DNA of 64,000 nt from Capitulum mitella (lineage: Eukaryota > Arthropoda > Thecostraca > Pollicipedomorpha > Pollicipedidae). This document shows, piece by piece, positions 34,840 to 46,500 of this stretch. The first letter of the stretch is position 1. Each line of letters opens with the position of its first letter. Location of the stretch: positions 11,181,501 to 11,245,500 of the forward strand of contig CP099848.1 of assembly GCA_030062745.1 (NCBI GenBank), in the 5' to 3' direction. The translations under genes and the position numbers were made by a program. The notes under the pieces were generated by a model, which saw nothing but the letters and a program-made list of their open reading frames with translations, made no database searches and had not been told where the DNA came from.

Positions 34840-35910
34840 GGCTCTGGATTCAAGTTCCAGAATGACCCCCTATATTTGGCCTGAGATGGCTGTCCATCAT
34901 ATTCTTCCCAAATGCTTATTTTTTGCAAAAAAGTAGCAAAAATGGCAAAAACATTGTCAAGACAAATGCAATTCGTGAATACCACATAGCATGCTGAGAT
35001 GTGGGATGTGAAACATTACTGGATACCATAGTCACCCAGTCCATTACTGACTGGCATGCCACTGGTCTCTTTGACTTGTGCTTGGATCCTCCCACTAAAG
35101 GCATGGATTGCAGAACCATTTGCTTTCTTTGCATTCCACATCTTTCAGCGGCATTATGAATTTATGAATTGTAACTATTTTTCCTGGCTTTTTTGCCATT
35201 CCTACCAGTTCTCAGAAGAATTCTCAGAGAAAGTAAGAACTTTGCAAAAATGTAATGTACAGCCAATGTAGGAGAAATATGTATCAGCCAAACATTTAGG
35301 ATTTTTTCAATGGTGGCACTTTAGTAGCTCTGTGGTATTTATACATGCTTTCCAATGAAGAACATGTGTACATGAGCTTAAAGAGTTACATCCAATTGAA
35401 CCATTTGCTGTGTTTCAGGCTTGAAAATAGAATTCTCACAGCATGGCAGTAAATACTGTAGGAAGCTGTGAGTCCAATGGTGGATTGCAGCAACTGGCTG
35501 TTGCTGTCATCAGTGAACCAGTGGTATGTGGATCTTGTTTGCTTGTCTTTTAATGTTGCCATTCACTGAGTCATCATGTCTTTGTTGACTTCATTTTAGG
35601 GCTGGCAAACAGGTAGCAGACCAACAAGCACCAGACTGTTACCTGCAGTTTGCAGGAAACACTTAGACAGGGCCTAGCCTGATCCATAAGCTCAGTTGTT
35701 ACCAAATGATGGCTTTATTTGCACCCAGCACATGACAAATTGTGTGTAGTTGCATAAGCAACATTGCTGCTATATCCTGTTTTAGCTTCTAGGTAGTGAG
35801 GTGAACATGGGTGATTTGCCTATATGCTCATTCTACTCTCTCTCTTTCTGATACTTTTTTTGTTTTCTTGCACTGGTTTCCCTGGTTTTGTGTCACTAGA
35901 CTGATGCATT
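34840..35910. other. AT-rich, CpG-depleted; probable 5' intron of the zinc-finger gene
   Basis: No exon was recognised. CpG is nearly absent until about 35.92 kb, where CpG-rich DNA begins 200 bp before the first coding exon. Confidence 0.4.
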
Positions 35911-36122
35911 TCTTTCCAGTTGCTCCTTCGCTGCAGGCCCCAGTGATGCCATGTTACGCGGCCATGCCATTACATGCGGCATGTTCGCGCGTCGTTTTCC
36001 AGTCCGCGTGACCCCTGGAGACGCCAGAAATGTCACGTTATGTAACTGCCAGGGCGTTTGACAGACTTGTGCATCTGTTGCCAGTCGGTTTCGTGCCTGG
36101 AGACGCCAGTGATGTCGCACCA
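35911..36122 (+). repeat. Three tandem 82-84 bp copies containing a splice acceptor and ATG
   Basis: CAG trinucleotides followed by near-identical starts (TGATGCC, AAATGTC, TGATGTC) occur at 35941, 36025 and 36107. Each is preceded by a CCAGT..T(T/C)CG.G(T)CCTGGAGACGC-like block. The third copy forms the presumed acceptor and start of the zinc-finger coding exon. Confidence 0.7.
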
Positions 36123-39100
36123 CGTCACGGTCGACGTGAGGCCGCACGACCAGCGCCTGGACGAGCACCAGCACCGTCTCGCCGCCGACCATCACCTCCA
36201 CTCGCGGCCGCACCAGCTGGGCCTGCACGCGCCGGCCGGCGGCGAGCAGCAGTTCGAGCTGGGCGGCGGCGACGGGCGGCCGAGCTCGACAGGCGGCCAG
36301 GCGGAGCCGCGGCGCACCGCCGTCGACCCAGCCCTGCTCTACTGCCCCGACCAGAGGACTTCGCCCAACGCCGGCCACGTCATCGAGGAGGTGGGGACGG
36401 TGGAGACGCGAGAGATGGGCCGCCGGGCGGGCTGGCCGAGGAAAGAAGTGCTCGTGCGCACGTTAGACTTGTTTGAATGTGCGTGGTGGAGTTTTGAATA
36501 ACAGACTGTTGGTTAAGGTTTGATGCGGTCGCGAGGGCCACAGTGGGTTTTGTTTTTCACGTTATTCCGTTTTGTTTTCGGATTGTCAAACATCGGCAGC
36601 CACGGCCCGATTCTGCATGGGATGTGAACCTGAAATAAATTCACGGCCCGCTGCAGCTTTGTCCCTTTGGCAAAATACCCATATTACACCTTGTTCGTGG
36701 CAGAGTGCTGAATTCTGAGAGGCATCAATAGCATATGGACCGGAACAAAGCGCCAACCAGACCACCAGTCTGCGTTGCAGTGGTTGCGGCAAACAAACAC
36801 GATCGTGGACGATTGTTTATGTTTGCATTCGATTGTATATTTTGTCACCCCAATAGCACACGTATCGCGAAGGCGTCTGACCGTGAGCAGGCCGATAGAC
36901 CGGTGCCGTCGCCAGACATTTGAGTCGTCTGATGTCGGCGTGACGTCGCCAGGTCTCCGTCTCGGTGGGTCCGCCGGACGCGTCGCGCCAGCTGACGCCG
37001 CCGTCAGCGCCGGACGGCGAGGAGGTGATCGTGGTCGACGTGGACCTGAGCGCGCCGGCGGCGGCCCCCGCGCGCCCGCTGCCGCCCGAGCTGTCTGCCG
37101 CGGACGAGCTGTCGGCTGACGCGCGCCCGGCCGGCCGCCGCTCGCTGCCGCCGATGGAGACGCTGCGCCGGCCGGACGACGCGCCGCCGCCGCCGCCGGC
37201 CGAGCGGCGCCCCGAGCTGCACTACGACGTGATGTCGTCCTACCTGCGCAACCAGGTGCCGCTGGTGCAGCTGAACACGGCCGATCTGGAGGTGCTGCCG
37301 CTGCCGGCCGCACATGGGCTGCTGGACGTCGGCAGCATGGTCGGCGCCGACTCGGCGGACATCATCTCCACGCTGGCTGACAAGCTGGTGTCGCCGGCCA
37401 AGCTGGAGCTGCTCGGGCCGATGCCGTTCTTCTCGAGCGCGTCGCCGCCGGCGCCGCCGCCACCCGGTCCGCCGGCCACTGCGGCGGCCGGCAAGCTGCT
37501 GCCGCCGCCCTATTCGCAATCCCATCGTGTGGTGCCGCGCGCGGCCGGCCCGGCCGGCCGGCTGACAGCGCTCTGCCCGCAGCTGACGGAGCGCGTGGCG
37601 GCGCACAAGTGCCGGCTGTGCAGTTTCCTGGCGCTGACGGCGGGCGAGGTGAGCGTGCACCTACTGGCGACGCACCGCGCCGAGCTGGAGCGGCGTCGGG
37701 CGGCGGTGCGGCGCGCGCTGTCGCCACCGCCGGCGCACGTGGTGAGCGCCACCAGCCACGCGCAGTGCGTGGTCAACGTGCACGGCCGCGTGCGCGTGGT
37801 GCCGCGGCCGGGCGCCGCCGAGCCGGCCGCCAGTCCGGAGATCGACGTCGACTCGATGGAGGAGGCTGCGGGCGAGCCGCGGCCCGGGGCGGCGCCGGCC
37901 GCCGCCGCCGCGGACGGCCTGGAGGTGGTCTGGATGCGCGGCGCGGCGCCGCCGGCCGAGTCGCCGCCGCCGGCGGACGGCCGCCGCCTGGTGGGCCACG
38001 TGGCCGCGCTGAAGCCGGCCCAGCTGCGCCAGATGCTCGCCGGCAGGAAGAAGGGCCGGCCGCGCGACGCGCGCTCGCTCGGCGTCAGCCTGCTGGGCAA
38101 GGCGGCTCGCCAGCCGCAGCGCCGCGTCGAGAAGGCGCTGGGCCTGCTGAGCTGCGGCGCGGCCGGCTGCGGCCTGCGGCTGCGCGACTCCAGCAAGCTG
38201 GAGCTGCACCAGCGCTGCCACGTGCCCGACCGGCCGGGCGCGTTCACCTGTCCCGAGTGCGAGCACGCGACCAGCCAGTGGCGCGCCATGTCGCAGCACC
38301 TCTGGCACGCGCACCGGCTCGACTGCGACCTGTACCACTGCGACCTGTGCGACTACAAGACGACCAAGTACTCGCAGCTGGTGAACCAGCACCGGCCGAC
38401 GCACGGTCAGGCGCGCGACCACGTGTGCGACACGTGCCAGAAGGCGTTCAAGAGCAGCAAGCAGCTGCAGAACCACCGCGCCAAGCACAAGAAGCGCGAC
38501 GACCCGAGCTTCATCGAGTCGTGCCGCTGCGAGGTCTGCAGCCTGGTACTGTCCGACCGGCGCGCTCTGCAGCTGCACAAGGAAATGGTACACGAGAAGC
38601 GGCGCTCGTACCAGTGCAACACGTGCGGCCACCTGTTCAGCTGCCGGTCGTCCCTGGTGATGCACTCGCGCCAGCACACCGGCCAGAAGCCGTTTGCGTG
38701 CGACCACTGCGGCTTCTCGACGGCGGACCACAACACGCTGCGCCGCCACAAGATGCGCCACACCGGCGAGCGGCCGTACAAGTGCCCGCACTGCTCTTAC
38801 TCGTGCATCCAGTCGACCACGTACAAGAAGCACCTGCGGACGAAGCACCCGGGCGTCGAGGCGGAGCTCGTGTTCTCCTGCCAGTTCTGCATGTTCAAGA
38901 CCATTCAGCGTTCGGCGTACACGCGTCACGTGCGGGAGCACGGCGAGGCAGTGCCGCCGCCGCCGGTGCAGCCGCCGCCGCCGTCACAGCAGCAGCAGCC
39001 GTCAGCGCCGCCGCCGCCATCGTCGTCGTCCTCGTCGCTGCCTCCGCCGCCGCTGCCGCCGCAGCCGTCGGGCGCCGACGTGCAGCACGTGGTGCGGGTT

Positions 39101-39833
39101 CACGAGACGCTGCTGCCGGCCGACGCCGTGCTGCCGACCGACCAGCTGCTGGCGGGCGACCCGCCGCCGCCGCCGCCGCCGCCGGCCTCCGGCAGGAGGG
39201 CCCGACACGCCTCGGGCGGGCGGGCCGACCCGGCCGGCCCGGCCGGCCGGCCGCCGCCGCCCAAGGCGGTCTCCGACCTCCAGCTGGGGCCAGGGGAGGA
39301 CACCCGCCCGCTGCAGCACGCGCAGGTGGGTCAGGTGAGCCGTGACATGCTCAGGAGGATGAGGCCAACTGTGGCGGGCTCAGGAGGGTGGAACGAGTGG
39401 CAGGGTGCGGCTGGTGTCTGGGAACGCTGTGGATGCCAGCATCACTCTGCGGGAATGCCATTTAACGCCGGCGTGTCTGCTTGACGTCATCGGTAATTCG
39501 GTGGTGCCGCGGTGGTGCGTGCCCTATTTTGGGTTGGGATGTTTCATGCACTTTTCTCGCCGCGTGGCGCTGCGGTCCGAATCTGGTACCGTGTGTAATC
39601 CTGAGTGGTATTTCTGTTGCGCCATTGTGCGGTTCCGCCTCTCCTTCTCCCGTTCCGGCCGGATCTCGTCGTTTGTCCATAGCTCCGATGACTGCCGCCC
39701 CTGCACTGACGGCCTCCTCAGACGCGCCCTGCCGTTTCAGCTGGCCCGGCCGCCGTCCGCGGCGAACAAGTCTCGGCCCTCCAGAGCGCGGCCCGCCCGG
39801 CCGGCCTCCGTCGGCGCCAGGAGCGCCCTCTAG
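36112..39833 (+). CDS. C2H2 zinc-finger protein with ten fingers
   Basis: Probable nuclear DNA-binding regulator. Exons: 36112-36390 (93 codons, histidine-rich, third positions almost all G or C, donor GTGGGG), 36953 to 39334 (donor GTGAGC; 39325 with GTGGGT is possible), and probably 39741-39833 ending in TAG. This gives about 918 residues. One isolated finger lies near residue 311 (CRLC...H....H). Nine more fall in about 490-760, beginning CGAAGC...HQRCH and ending CQFC...HVREH. TGQKP and TGERP linkers join fingers 7-9. The rest is low complexity: Ala/Pro-rich before the fingers; Pro, Gln and Ser runs after them. An acidic EEVIVVDVDL patch lies near residue 118. Start and last exon are less certain than the main exon. 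I do not recognise an orthologue by name. The long open frames on the other strand are shadows of GC-rich coding DNA. Confidence 0.85.
36391..36952 (+). other. Intron of the zinc-finger gene
   Basis: It lies between the N-terminal exon and the finger exon and ends with GACGTCGCCAG. No feature was seen. Confidence 0.65.
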
Positions 39834-40669
39834 CGCGCCGGCAGACGGCGCGGGCCGGCGCCGGGCGTGTTCGGACCGGGCTGCAGCCGGCTGCGGCTGG
39901 TGTGACGTCGTACCTGCTGGTTGCCGCTGGTGACGTGGTGCTCATCGCTGGGCATCGGCCGCGCATGCGCGCGGCTGGATCTGCTATTGTTTGTGCACAC
40001 GAAGAGTTTGTTGCTTTTCACCAGCTCAAGGCTGGTCAAGGTCGGTGTAGTCGATCGCTGCTCGGAGCCTGTCGGGTCGCCATATGGTCACGCTGCGTGT
40101 GTGGAATCTCAGAGCTTGCATCTGATCATCGCATCACACACCGGGTGCTCTGATGCGCCCGGCGGGGCTGTAATCATATCACCACTGCCACCATCCTCAT
40201 CAGCGCCATCATAGTAACTGTTAGTATTGTTATCATCGTCCGCATAATCAAGTGAAGTCTTTGGTCCTCGCGTCCAGACGCAACCAGTATGCCATTGCTC
40301 TACTGTATTGTTGGGCCTCATTCGGGCAGCTTGGTTTGTTTAGGCGGCTGCGCTGGTCGGCTTGGCTCTGTATGGGGTGTTCGTGAGGCCCTGCCCTGCC
40401 GCCGATGTAGCACCGCTCGGAGCTTCTCTGGCTGCCAGGGCCTGTGTATTCTCGGGGTCGGCAGGTACTGATGGCTGTGTCCGGGCGTCGCCATATTCCC
40501 GCGGCGTCTTAGTGACGTTCGCTATTATTGCGGGGCCCTTCGTGTGGCGTTCTGTTTGTAATCGGTGCTTTATGTTAAAACGGTGGTCATTTTCGTGTGT
40601 ATTCGTGGCCTTGGTCTATTATACGATGATAACAACTTCACTATTGTGAAAACATTGCCCATGTCGATC
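39834..40669 (+). other. Probable 3' UTR of the zinc-finger gene
   Basis: It extends from the proposed stop to the poly(A) signal. No coding signal was recognised, although open frames exist. Confidence 0.45.
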
Positions 40670-40675
40670 AATAAA
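40670..40675 (+). promoter_or_regulatory. Poly(A) signal AATAAA
   Basis: AATAAA in an AT-rich setting, followed about 20 bases later by a GT-rich GGTGTGCAGTGTT. It is the first such signal downstream of the zinc-finger gene and supports a transcript end near 40.69 kb. Confidence 0.55.
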
Positions 40676-40689
40676 ACACGAATGATCGG

Positions 40690-41760
40690 TGTGCAGTGTT
40701 CCGTGACAGATTAAGACAGTATGAGAAAAGACGTGATAGACGTTTCATGTTAAACAAGCTACTAGGCTTAACAACATCTTCAACAAAAACACTGAACAAG
40801 CAACCGAATATGACTTCTCATCGTCATAACATCGCTACCGCGTTTTTCCAGGCACTTCAACTCTTCGAACATGATTTCCACGTTTTGTACAGAGTGATCG
40901 CCTACCGAATGAATCCTAACAACGCAATACTGAATCAGGGCGCTGGCGATGTTGCAAAGGTTTCGATCACGGACGTGACGAAACTCGGCAGGCCAGCTGA
41001 TTGGATGGCTCCGTCGAGTCCGCAGGACCCGGCAGAGCTGACTGAGAAGTTTAGAGGAGAACGGTGTGTTTCGTGCGCCGGCCGAGACCGCCGGCATCGG
41101 CAGAACCTCCGGGCCGCCCGTCCGCTGGGGTGCCGGCCGCCGGGGCATTGTGTTCGGGAGTGCATCCTGTGGACAAGCGGCGGACGTGGTGACCCAAACG
41201 CCAGCTGCGGCGGGCCAGGACGTTCCGCCGATCACTGCGGTCCGGAGTGTCCGTCACTGACGATGGGTCGGGACGCTGCGTCACTGACGACGGTGGGAGA
41301 CCGTCACTGACGTGGTCCCGGACGCTCGGGTGCTGACTGCCAGCGATCCAGGACGGCGAGGACAGGCTCTGCACGTGCTGTCAGCAGTCCCGACTGCTGA
41401 CCGGCCCACGTTGTGATTTACGACGACTGACAACACTGGGACTTGCAAAACACTACTACTGCTGACAAGTACATGACCTGGGAAAATTACACCTGCACGT
41501 TGTTTCCACCTTGCCTGCGGACGAATGCTTTATGCCACAACGGAATTCTGCGTCACATTCGATTCAACAGATTCACTAGGTATTTGTCAGTCCTATCAGC
41601 GCAATGGTAAACAACCCTCAGCGCTATAGCATGAGGGAACAATATATCGTGGGAGTCAATGGACGACCGTGACAGCAATTTCTGTCCGTCACTGTCGTGG
41701 CTGGCCCTGGAGAAACTAGCCGGAATGCTACACAAGGCATCAGGAGAGCATTATCGTGTC
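40690..41760. other. Intergenic, no gene seen
   Basis: Open frames on both strands lack codon bias and family resemblance. 41190-41340 has a loose repeat of GTCACTGACG and GGGACG.T. Confidence 0.45.
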
Positions 41761-41890
41761 CTAGTCTTTCGAAGGCACTCGAGCCCGTTTGAGCTGTTTT
41801 GCATTGTGCTGGCGGCATACGTTCAGGTCTCCCTCGAGTGCTAAAGATGCCGCCGCCGGCACCCACGTACCTCCTTCAGCAGCTCTGGTC

Positions 41891-43505
41891 TCAGTAACTC
41901 GAGTACGAAGAGCCGCTCTGCTCCTCGTACGAGGAGCCACCGTCCTCCTGGTACGAGGGGCTGCTCTGTTCCTCGTACGAGGAGCCACCGTCCTCCTGGT
42001 ACGAGGGGCTGCTCTGCTCCTCGTACGAGGAGCCGCCGTCCTCCCCTGGTATGAAGGGCTGCTGTGTTCTCCGTACGAAGGGCTGCTGTGCTCCTTGTAC
42101 ACGGGTGCTTTTTTGTGTACTTTGTGGCCGTAGCCCTTCTGCTTGAACACGGGCACCTCGTAGTGGACCGGCACGGGGATGTGGATCGGCTTGGGCACCG
42201 GGTACGGCTTGGCCACCGGATATGGCTTGGCCACGCGTATCGGCACCGTCACCAGCTGCGGCTTCGGGATGGGCAGCACGACGTGCTTAGGGAAGAACTT
42301 CAGCTTCGGCAGCCAGATGGGCAGGTACCGGATCTTGGGCACGACCGAGTACGAGTGACTGTAGCCGTGGCCGTAGCCGCCACCGTGGCCGTGGCCGTGG
42401 CCGTGGCCGCCACCGTGACCGTAGCCGCCACCATGGCCGCCCTTGGCCGCCACTGCGGTCGCAAGCAACAGCACCAGAAGCGCCTGGAACGAGGGAGCTC
42501 CGGTCAAGGATGACGGCGGCAGCGGACAGGGCACATCTTTCGTTTGGCCGGAACCGACAACTGAACGGTGTGCTCGACTGGCCGGCCGGTGTCGTTTCCG
42601 ACAGTGCTCAGCTGCGATAAAATGAAGTGTTACACATACGACTAAACCGGCGTCTATCAGTCGCGTCAAAAATAAGGGGAGAAAGGGACGTAATGGAGAA
42701 GTTGCGTCCATATTCTGGTTTAGTTGTAGGCCTTATAGTCCAGGCTACTTGGCTTGCCATTGAGCCGAGGGCGTTCGAACTTTGAAGGCTTCGAAAGTTT
42801 GGCAATGGGAAGCGTGAAAGGACCTAGACTGGTCCCAGCATTGAACGAGAAAGTAACTTCCGTCACGAACTTCATTCACAACGGAAGGGAAATGGACCAA
42901 AAATCAAACATGCTTTTACTTGCAAATATAAGCGGCGACTGGCAAGGCGCTGTCAGGTGCTATGAATCGTTACAACAACGGGAAGACACCATCTCAGATA
43001 AATGGAAACCGAGCGTCAGACCAGCAACCAGCTGACCACCGACAGACGACCACCAGCCAGATGTTAAGCGACAGATGTCCACCGAGATATGTCCACCAGC
43101 CAGATGACAGCCAGCAAGATGACCACCAGCCAGATGACAACCGACAAAGGACCACCAGCGAGATATCCGCCGGCCAGCTGGTGGTCACCGGGAGATGACC
43201 ACCAGTTAGATGTCCGCCAGCCAGACGTCAACCGACAGATGTCCACCGGCCAGATGACAACCGGCAGATGTCCATTACCCGGGTGACGACCGGCAGATGA
43301 GCACCAGCCAGATGTCCACTGGACAAATGTCCACCGACAGATAACCCTTAGCCAGGTGACCACCGAGAAATGACCGCCGACGTAAGGCCACCAGCCAGAT
43401 TCCACCAGCCAGATCTGCACAGACACATCACCAGAGGACAATGCCCCTGGCCAACGGGCTGCAGCTTTCGCCGTCACGGACACTGCACCGGACACACACC
43501 TTCAT
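41891..43505 (-). CDS. Secreted Gly/His/Pro/Tyr-rich cuticle-like protein, with a frameshift in its repeat
   Basis: Exon 1 is just Met-Lys (43505-43500) before a GTGTGT donor. Exon 2 starts at 42483 after TTCCAG, in phase. The signal peptide is MK-ALLVLLLATAVAA. A Gly-Tyr-His block (GHGHGHGGGYGHG) follows, then a Pro/Lys-rich section with paired AKPYPV units, VPVHYEVPV, and SSPSY repeats. At 42041-42047 two extra bases interrupt the 48-bp repeats. The uninterrupted frame becomes Arg/Ala/Thr-rich and stops at 41761 (about 242 residues). Skipping the two bases restores the SSPSYQEDGGSSYEEQ unit and ends SSYSSY at 41891 (about 198 residues). The second reading continues the preceding motif, so it is probably ancestral. 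Composition and layout fit cuticle or extracellular-matrix proteins. No chitin-binding R&R domain is present. Confidence 0.75.
41905..42046 (-). repeat. 48-bp coding minisatellite
   Basis: About three copies of a 16-codon unit (SSPSYQEDGGSSYEEQ in one frame). The same copies also stay open in the other two minus-strand phases and on the plus strand, which explains the overlapping artefact frames. Confidence 0.85.
42484..43499 (-). other. Intron 1 of the cuticle-like gene
   Basis: About 1 kb between the Met-Lys exon and the main exon, containing the minisatellite at 43020-43400. Confidence 0.6.
43020..43400. repeat. Degenerate minisatellite, about 12-15 bp unit
   Basis: Some 25 units around GACCACCAGCCAGATG and GACAACCGACAGATG. 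Confidence 0.85.
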
Positions 43506-43521
43506 CTCTGTCGGGATAGGT

Positions 43522-43557
43522 ACTGACGCGCCCGACTTGGCGCCGGCCGGCTATATG
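43522..43557 (-). promoter_or_regulatory. Core promoter of the cuticle-like gene: TATA-like box and TCAGT initiator
   Basis: On the minus strand CATATAG (about 43557-43551) lies roughly 30 bases upstream of TCAGT (43526-43522), the arthropod initiator consensus. The ATG follows at 43505, leaving a 5' UTR of about 19 bases. Short leaders and a Met-Lys first exon are common in cuticle genes. Confidence 0.6.
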
Positions 43558-43559
43558 GG

Positions 43560-46500
43560 GGACATTACCATAAGGATGTGCCGGCTTTCACTGCGGCACC
43601 GGTTTGGTGCGCGTTGCCGCGCCTGCAGGCCGCGGGAGAGAGAGGGGGCCGCCGGGGAGCGGATTTACGGTGCTCTCCGAGCCCTCCCGGGGAGCGCTGC
43701 TGGCTGCAGAGCTCCGGCTCCCTGAACGGCGCTGAGGCGACGGTAGATCAAATGGGATCTCTGGCGCGGCTACACAAGGGCTGCGTGGAGAAGGCCGCCT
43801 CATTTTGTCGTCAGCAGTTTCAGCTGACATCGGCGACTTGGGCCGTGTAATCAGTGTCGCGCTTATTCCGTCACTAATAAGACAAGGTGTCACGCCATCT
43901 TTTTCTCTGGTCACCTACAGGACAAAGAACTGAGAACATTTAAAAACCCATTGGTAAACGAAGTACCGTTACGTACGTGTCGTGCTCTCTTTTGCGGGTG
44001 CTGTAGAGAAGAACGCACTGAGACAGCGCGTTGAATGTTCCCACTGCCAGCTGACAATGATATGACGTTTTCGAGCCGTCAGTGAGTTGATGGCTTCCTC
44101 TTTCACGTATAGTAATCGACAACGCAATTTACACGGTTTAATGGGCCATGGAATGTTTTCCACGTTTGAGAACAAACAAGGCGTCTTACACTATCCGGGA
44201 ATGCAATACTTTTTTGTGGGGACATTGAACGGACCATCAAATAGAGCTACCACAAACAGGGAGCAAATATGCAGAACGTGTACTCAAACCAGACGTAACG
44301 TGCATCCTCGCATCAGACTCACTGCAGGTTATTTGGTCAGAATATTGTGTAAACATAGAAACTTCTGCGGTACATCCTATTATCTATCTATTATTATCCT
44401 ATTATCTAAAAAAAGCATTCGGTAAAAGTAATTTAATCAAGACGGTGAAAGTTTTGCGTACTTCTTCAGCACGGATGCATACAATGAAACGCCTTGATAT
44501 TCTTATATAAGAACTGTTACTGATGCCACCGAGCATGGAAATGGCGATACACTTCATAGAAAATAACACTTGGGTGAGCGGTTTGACCGGAGACAACTCA
44601 GCCAAAGTTCTACTGCATTTTTATGTCTTGTTTGTGTGGTTTTTGACACGACATTTGGTAGCGACTTAGGCACGTAGTGGTTTAACTTCCTTCCCCTCCC
44701 CCCTCGAACAGAGATTAGTTCAATTAGTCACGTTGCATTTCGTAACGTCTCTGTGGGGAATTCAATTTTCCTCTCCGCGACATGCGCCTGATGGCCCTTC
44801 CCCGATCGGCGCAACCGGCCCGGACCGGCCGGCTCGCCTCGGCCACCATCACGCGGATGAACGTGGAAGAACGCCGCTCGCAAACGCCCGAGCAGTGGAG
44901 CCTGACCACAGGAAATCCCCGCGGAAAGGCAACTCGAAGCAGGTCATGTGACTGTCTTGGCCTCCCAGTCAGTGAGTGGTGGTGCAATACTTCAAATTAT
45001 CTGTGTCAGACTGGTTGGCACTGGTCGACGACGAACCAACGTCGCTTTAAAGAATGACAGTTCATTTACAGCAACCAACCACGTACCAGGCAGAAGTCCT
45101 CCACTCGGTGCACGTGACAACAAAAATCACGGTGGAAATTCAGAGACGCATACTACCCGCCAGTCAATAAAAACTAACGATAAAAAACCTTGTGTACAGG
45201 ACAGTGTAACAGAAAGGCAGATAAGACCGTTGCAGTACGTATTACTCAAGACGGAAAAGACGGTCATTTTTACTTTCGTTGAAAAATGCGCATACGAGGA
45301 ACAGACATCAAAATCCACAGCCACCCACAACATGAACCGGAGGAAGTCTCCATACGGCATCTCTTGGACTGCTATAACTCCTAGACGCGTCACAGCCACA
45401 GTGTAAGTGCCCGAGGAGCCATAGTGCTGACCGTCTGACGCACCGAACTCTGACCTGTGTGTGAGGCGAGGGGCGCTTGTGACGCGTGTGGCGTTCTGAA
45501 GTGTGCGTGCACGGCGTGTGACGTTCGTGACGCTCACCGTTCTGTCAGGTTGACGGTACACCTGGACCCATTTTCTGTTCGTCTCGACATAGGGCTTTTT
45601 CCAGGTCATCCCTGACCATTTTTGGCGCTGTTTGCGCATGTTGCGGTCTGAGGTTGCAGGACAACTGCTGCCTCGTTTCCACCTTACCCTAACGATGTTT
45701 TGGTCTAGATATCCTGTCTCGCGTTTCCACCGATTTGGGCACTATTCGCTCGATCGTGGGCATGTTAGTCCGCATAGGGTACGGCTTCCAACGTATGTTT
45801 GTGTCAAGGTGTTGTAGTCTGTTGCTTTCGGACTTTGTGACGATTCCAGTGAGCCGCACTACAAAGTAGGAGACCGTAACAGGCGAAAGAGCGTTTGCAC
45901 GATTGTTCGTTGAACATCTCGGCTTTCCGTGCAGTGCAAGCGGCAACGAAAGTGAGTTCGTCCCACTTTACATTGCAACCAACGAGTTACCAAGTGGCCA
46001 GAATTCTGAAAAGGTCATGCACGTGAGATCGCCTCGTGGTAACGGTTTAATCTCACCTGATCTGTTTAATCTCGCTTCAAAGATTTCGAAGGTCTTCGCT
46101 CGTGACAGAGGTCCGGTATAGTCCAGCCGATACTGTCGTGTTCGATACCGATTTATACCGGTACGTCAGCAGTACTATGAGATCGGAGGCATACTGGTCG
46201 CTTGCCCGGGGGCTCCTGATATATCTGCACGAACACGGTCAGCAAGGATATAGACCGTGGAGGCTAGACAGCCCGTAAACGGCAGGGAGGAGAATACTTC
46301 AGGCACAGGTACCCCGCATAACCATTTCAGCTTCAGTATTAGGCATGTGGCGTTGCATAGAATTTGGAAACGTACTATGTTTATACTAATGGCTTTTCGC
46401 CAGCAACTCCGAACACCCGTCCGACGCCATTCCTACGATACTCTCCGTCCCCTACTAAATGAACTATATCAATGTTTCTTTGGCTACGAAAGGGGTTTTC

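Noticed and set aside
37661-38941. 426-codon minus-strand open frame (and a 578-codon plus-strand frame at 37609)
   Set aside because: They are shadows of the GC-rich zinc-finger exon. The fingers are only in the 36953 frame.
41789-42133. Plus-strand Leu/Val/Arg-rich repeat frame opposite the cuticle-like gene
   Set aside because: An antisense reading of the 48-bp coding minisatellite, which stays open in several frames.
45127-45639. 170-codon minus-strand open frame
   Set aside because: A GTGAGC donor-like site and a short YGSSGTYTVAV phrase looked exon-like, but no family match or partner exon was found.
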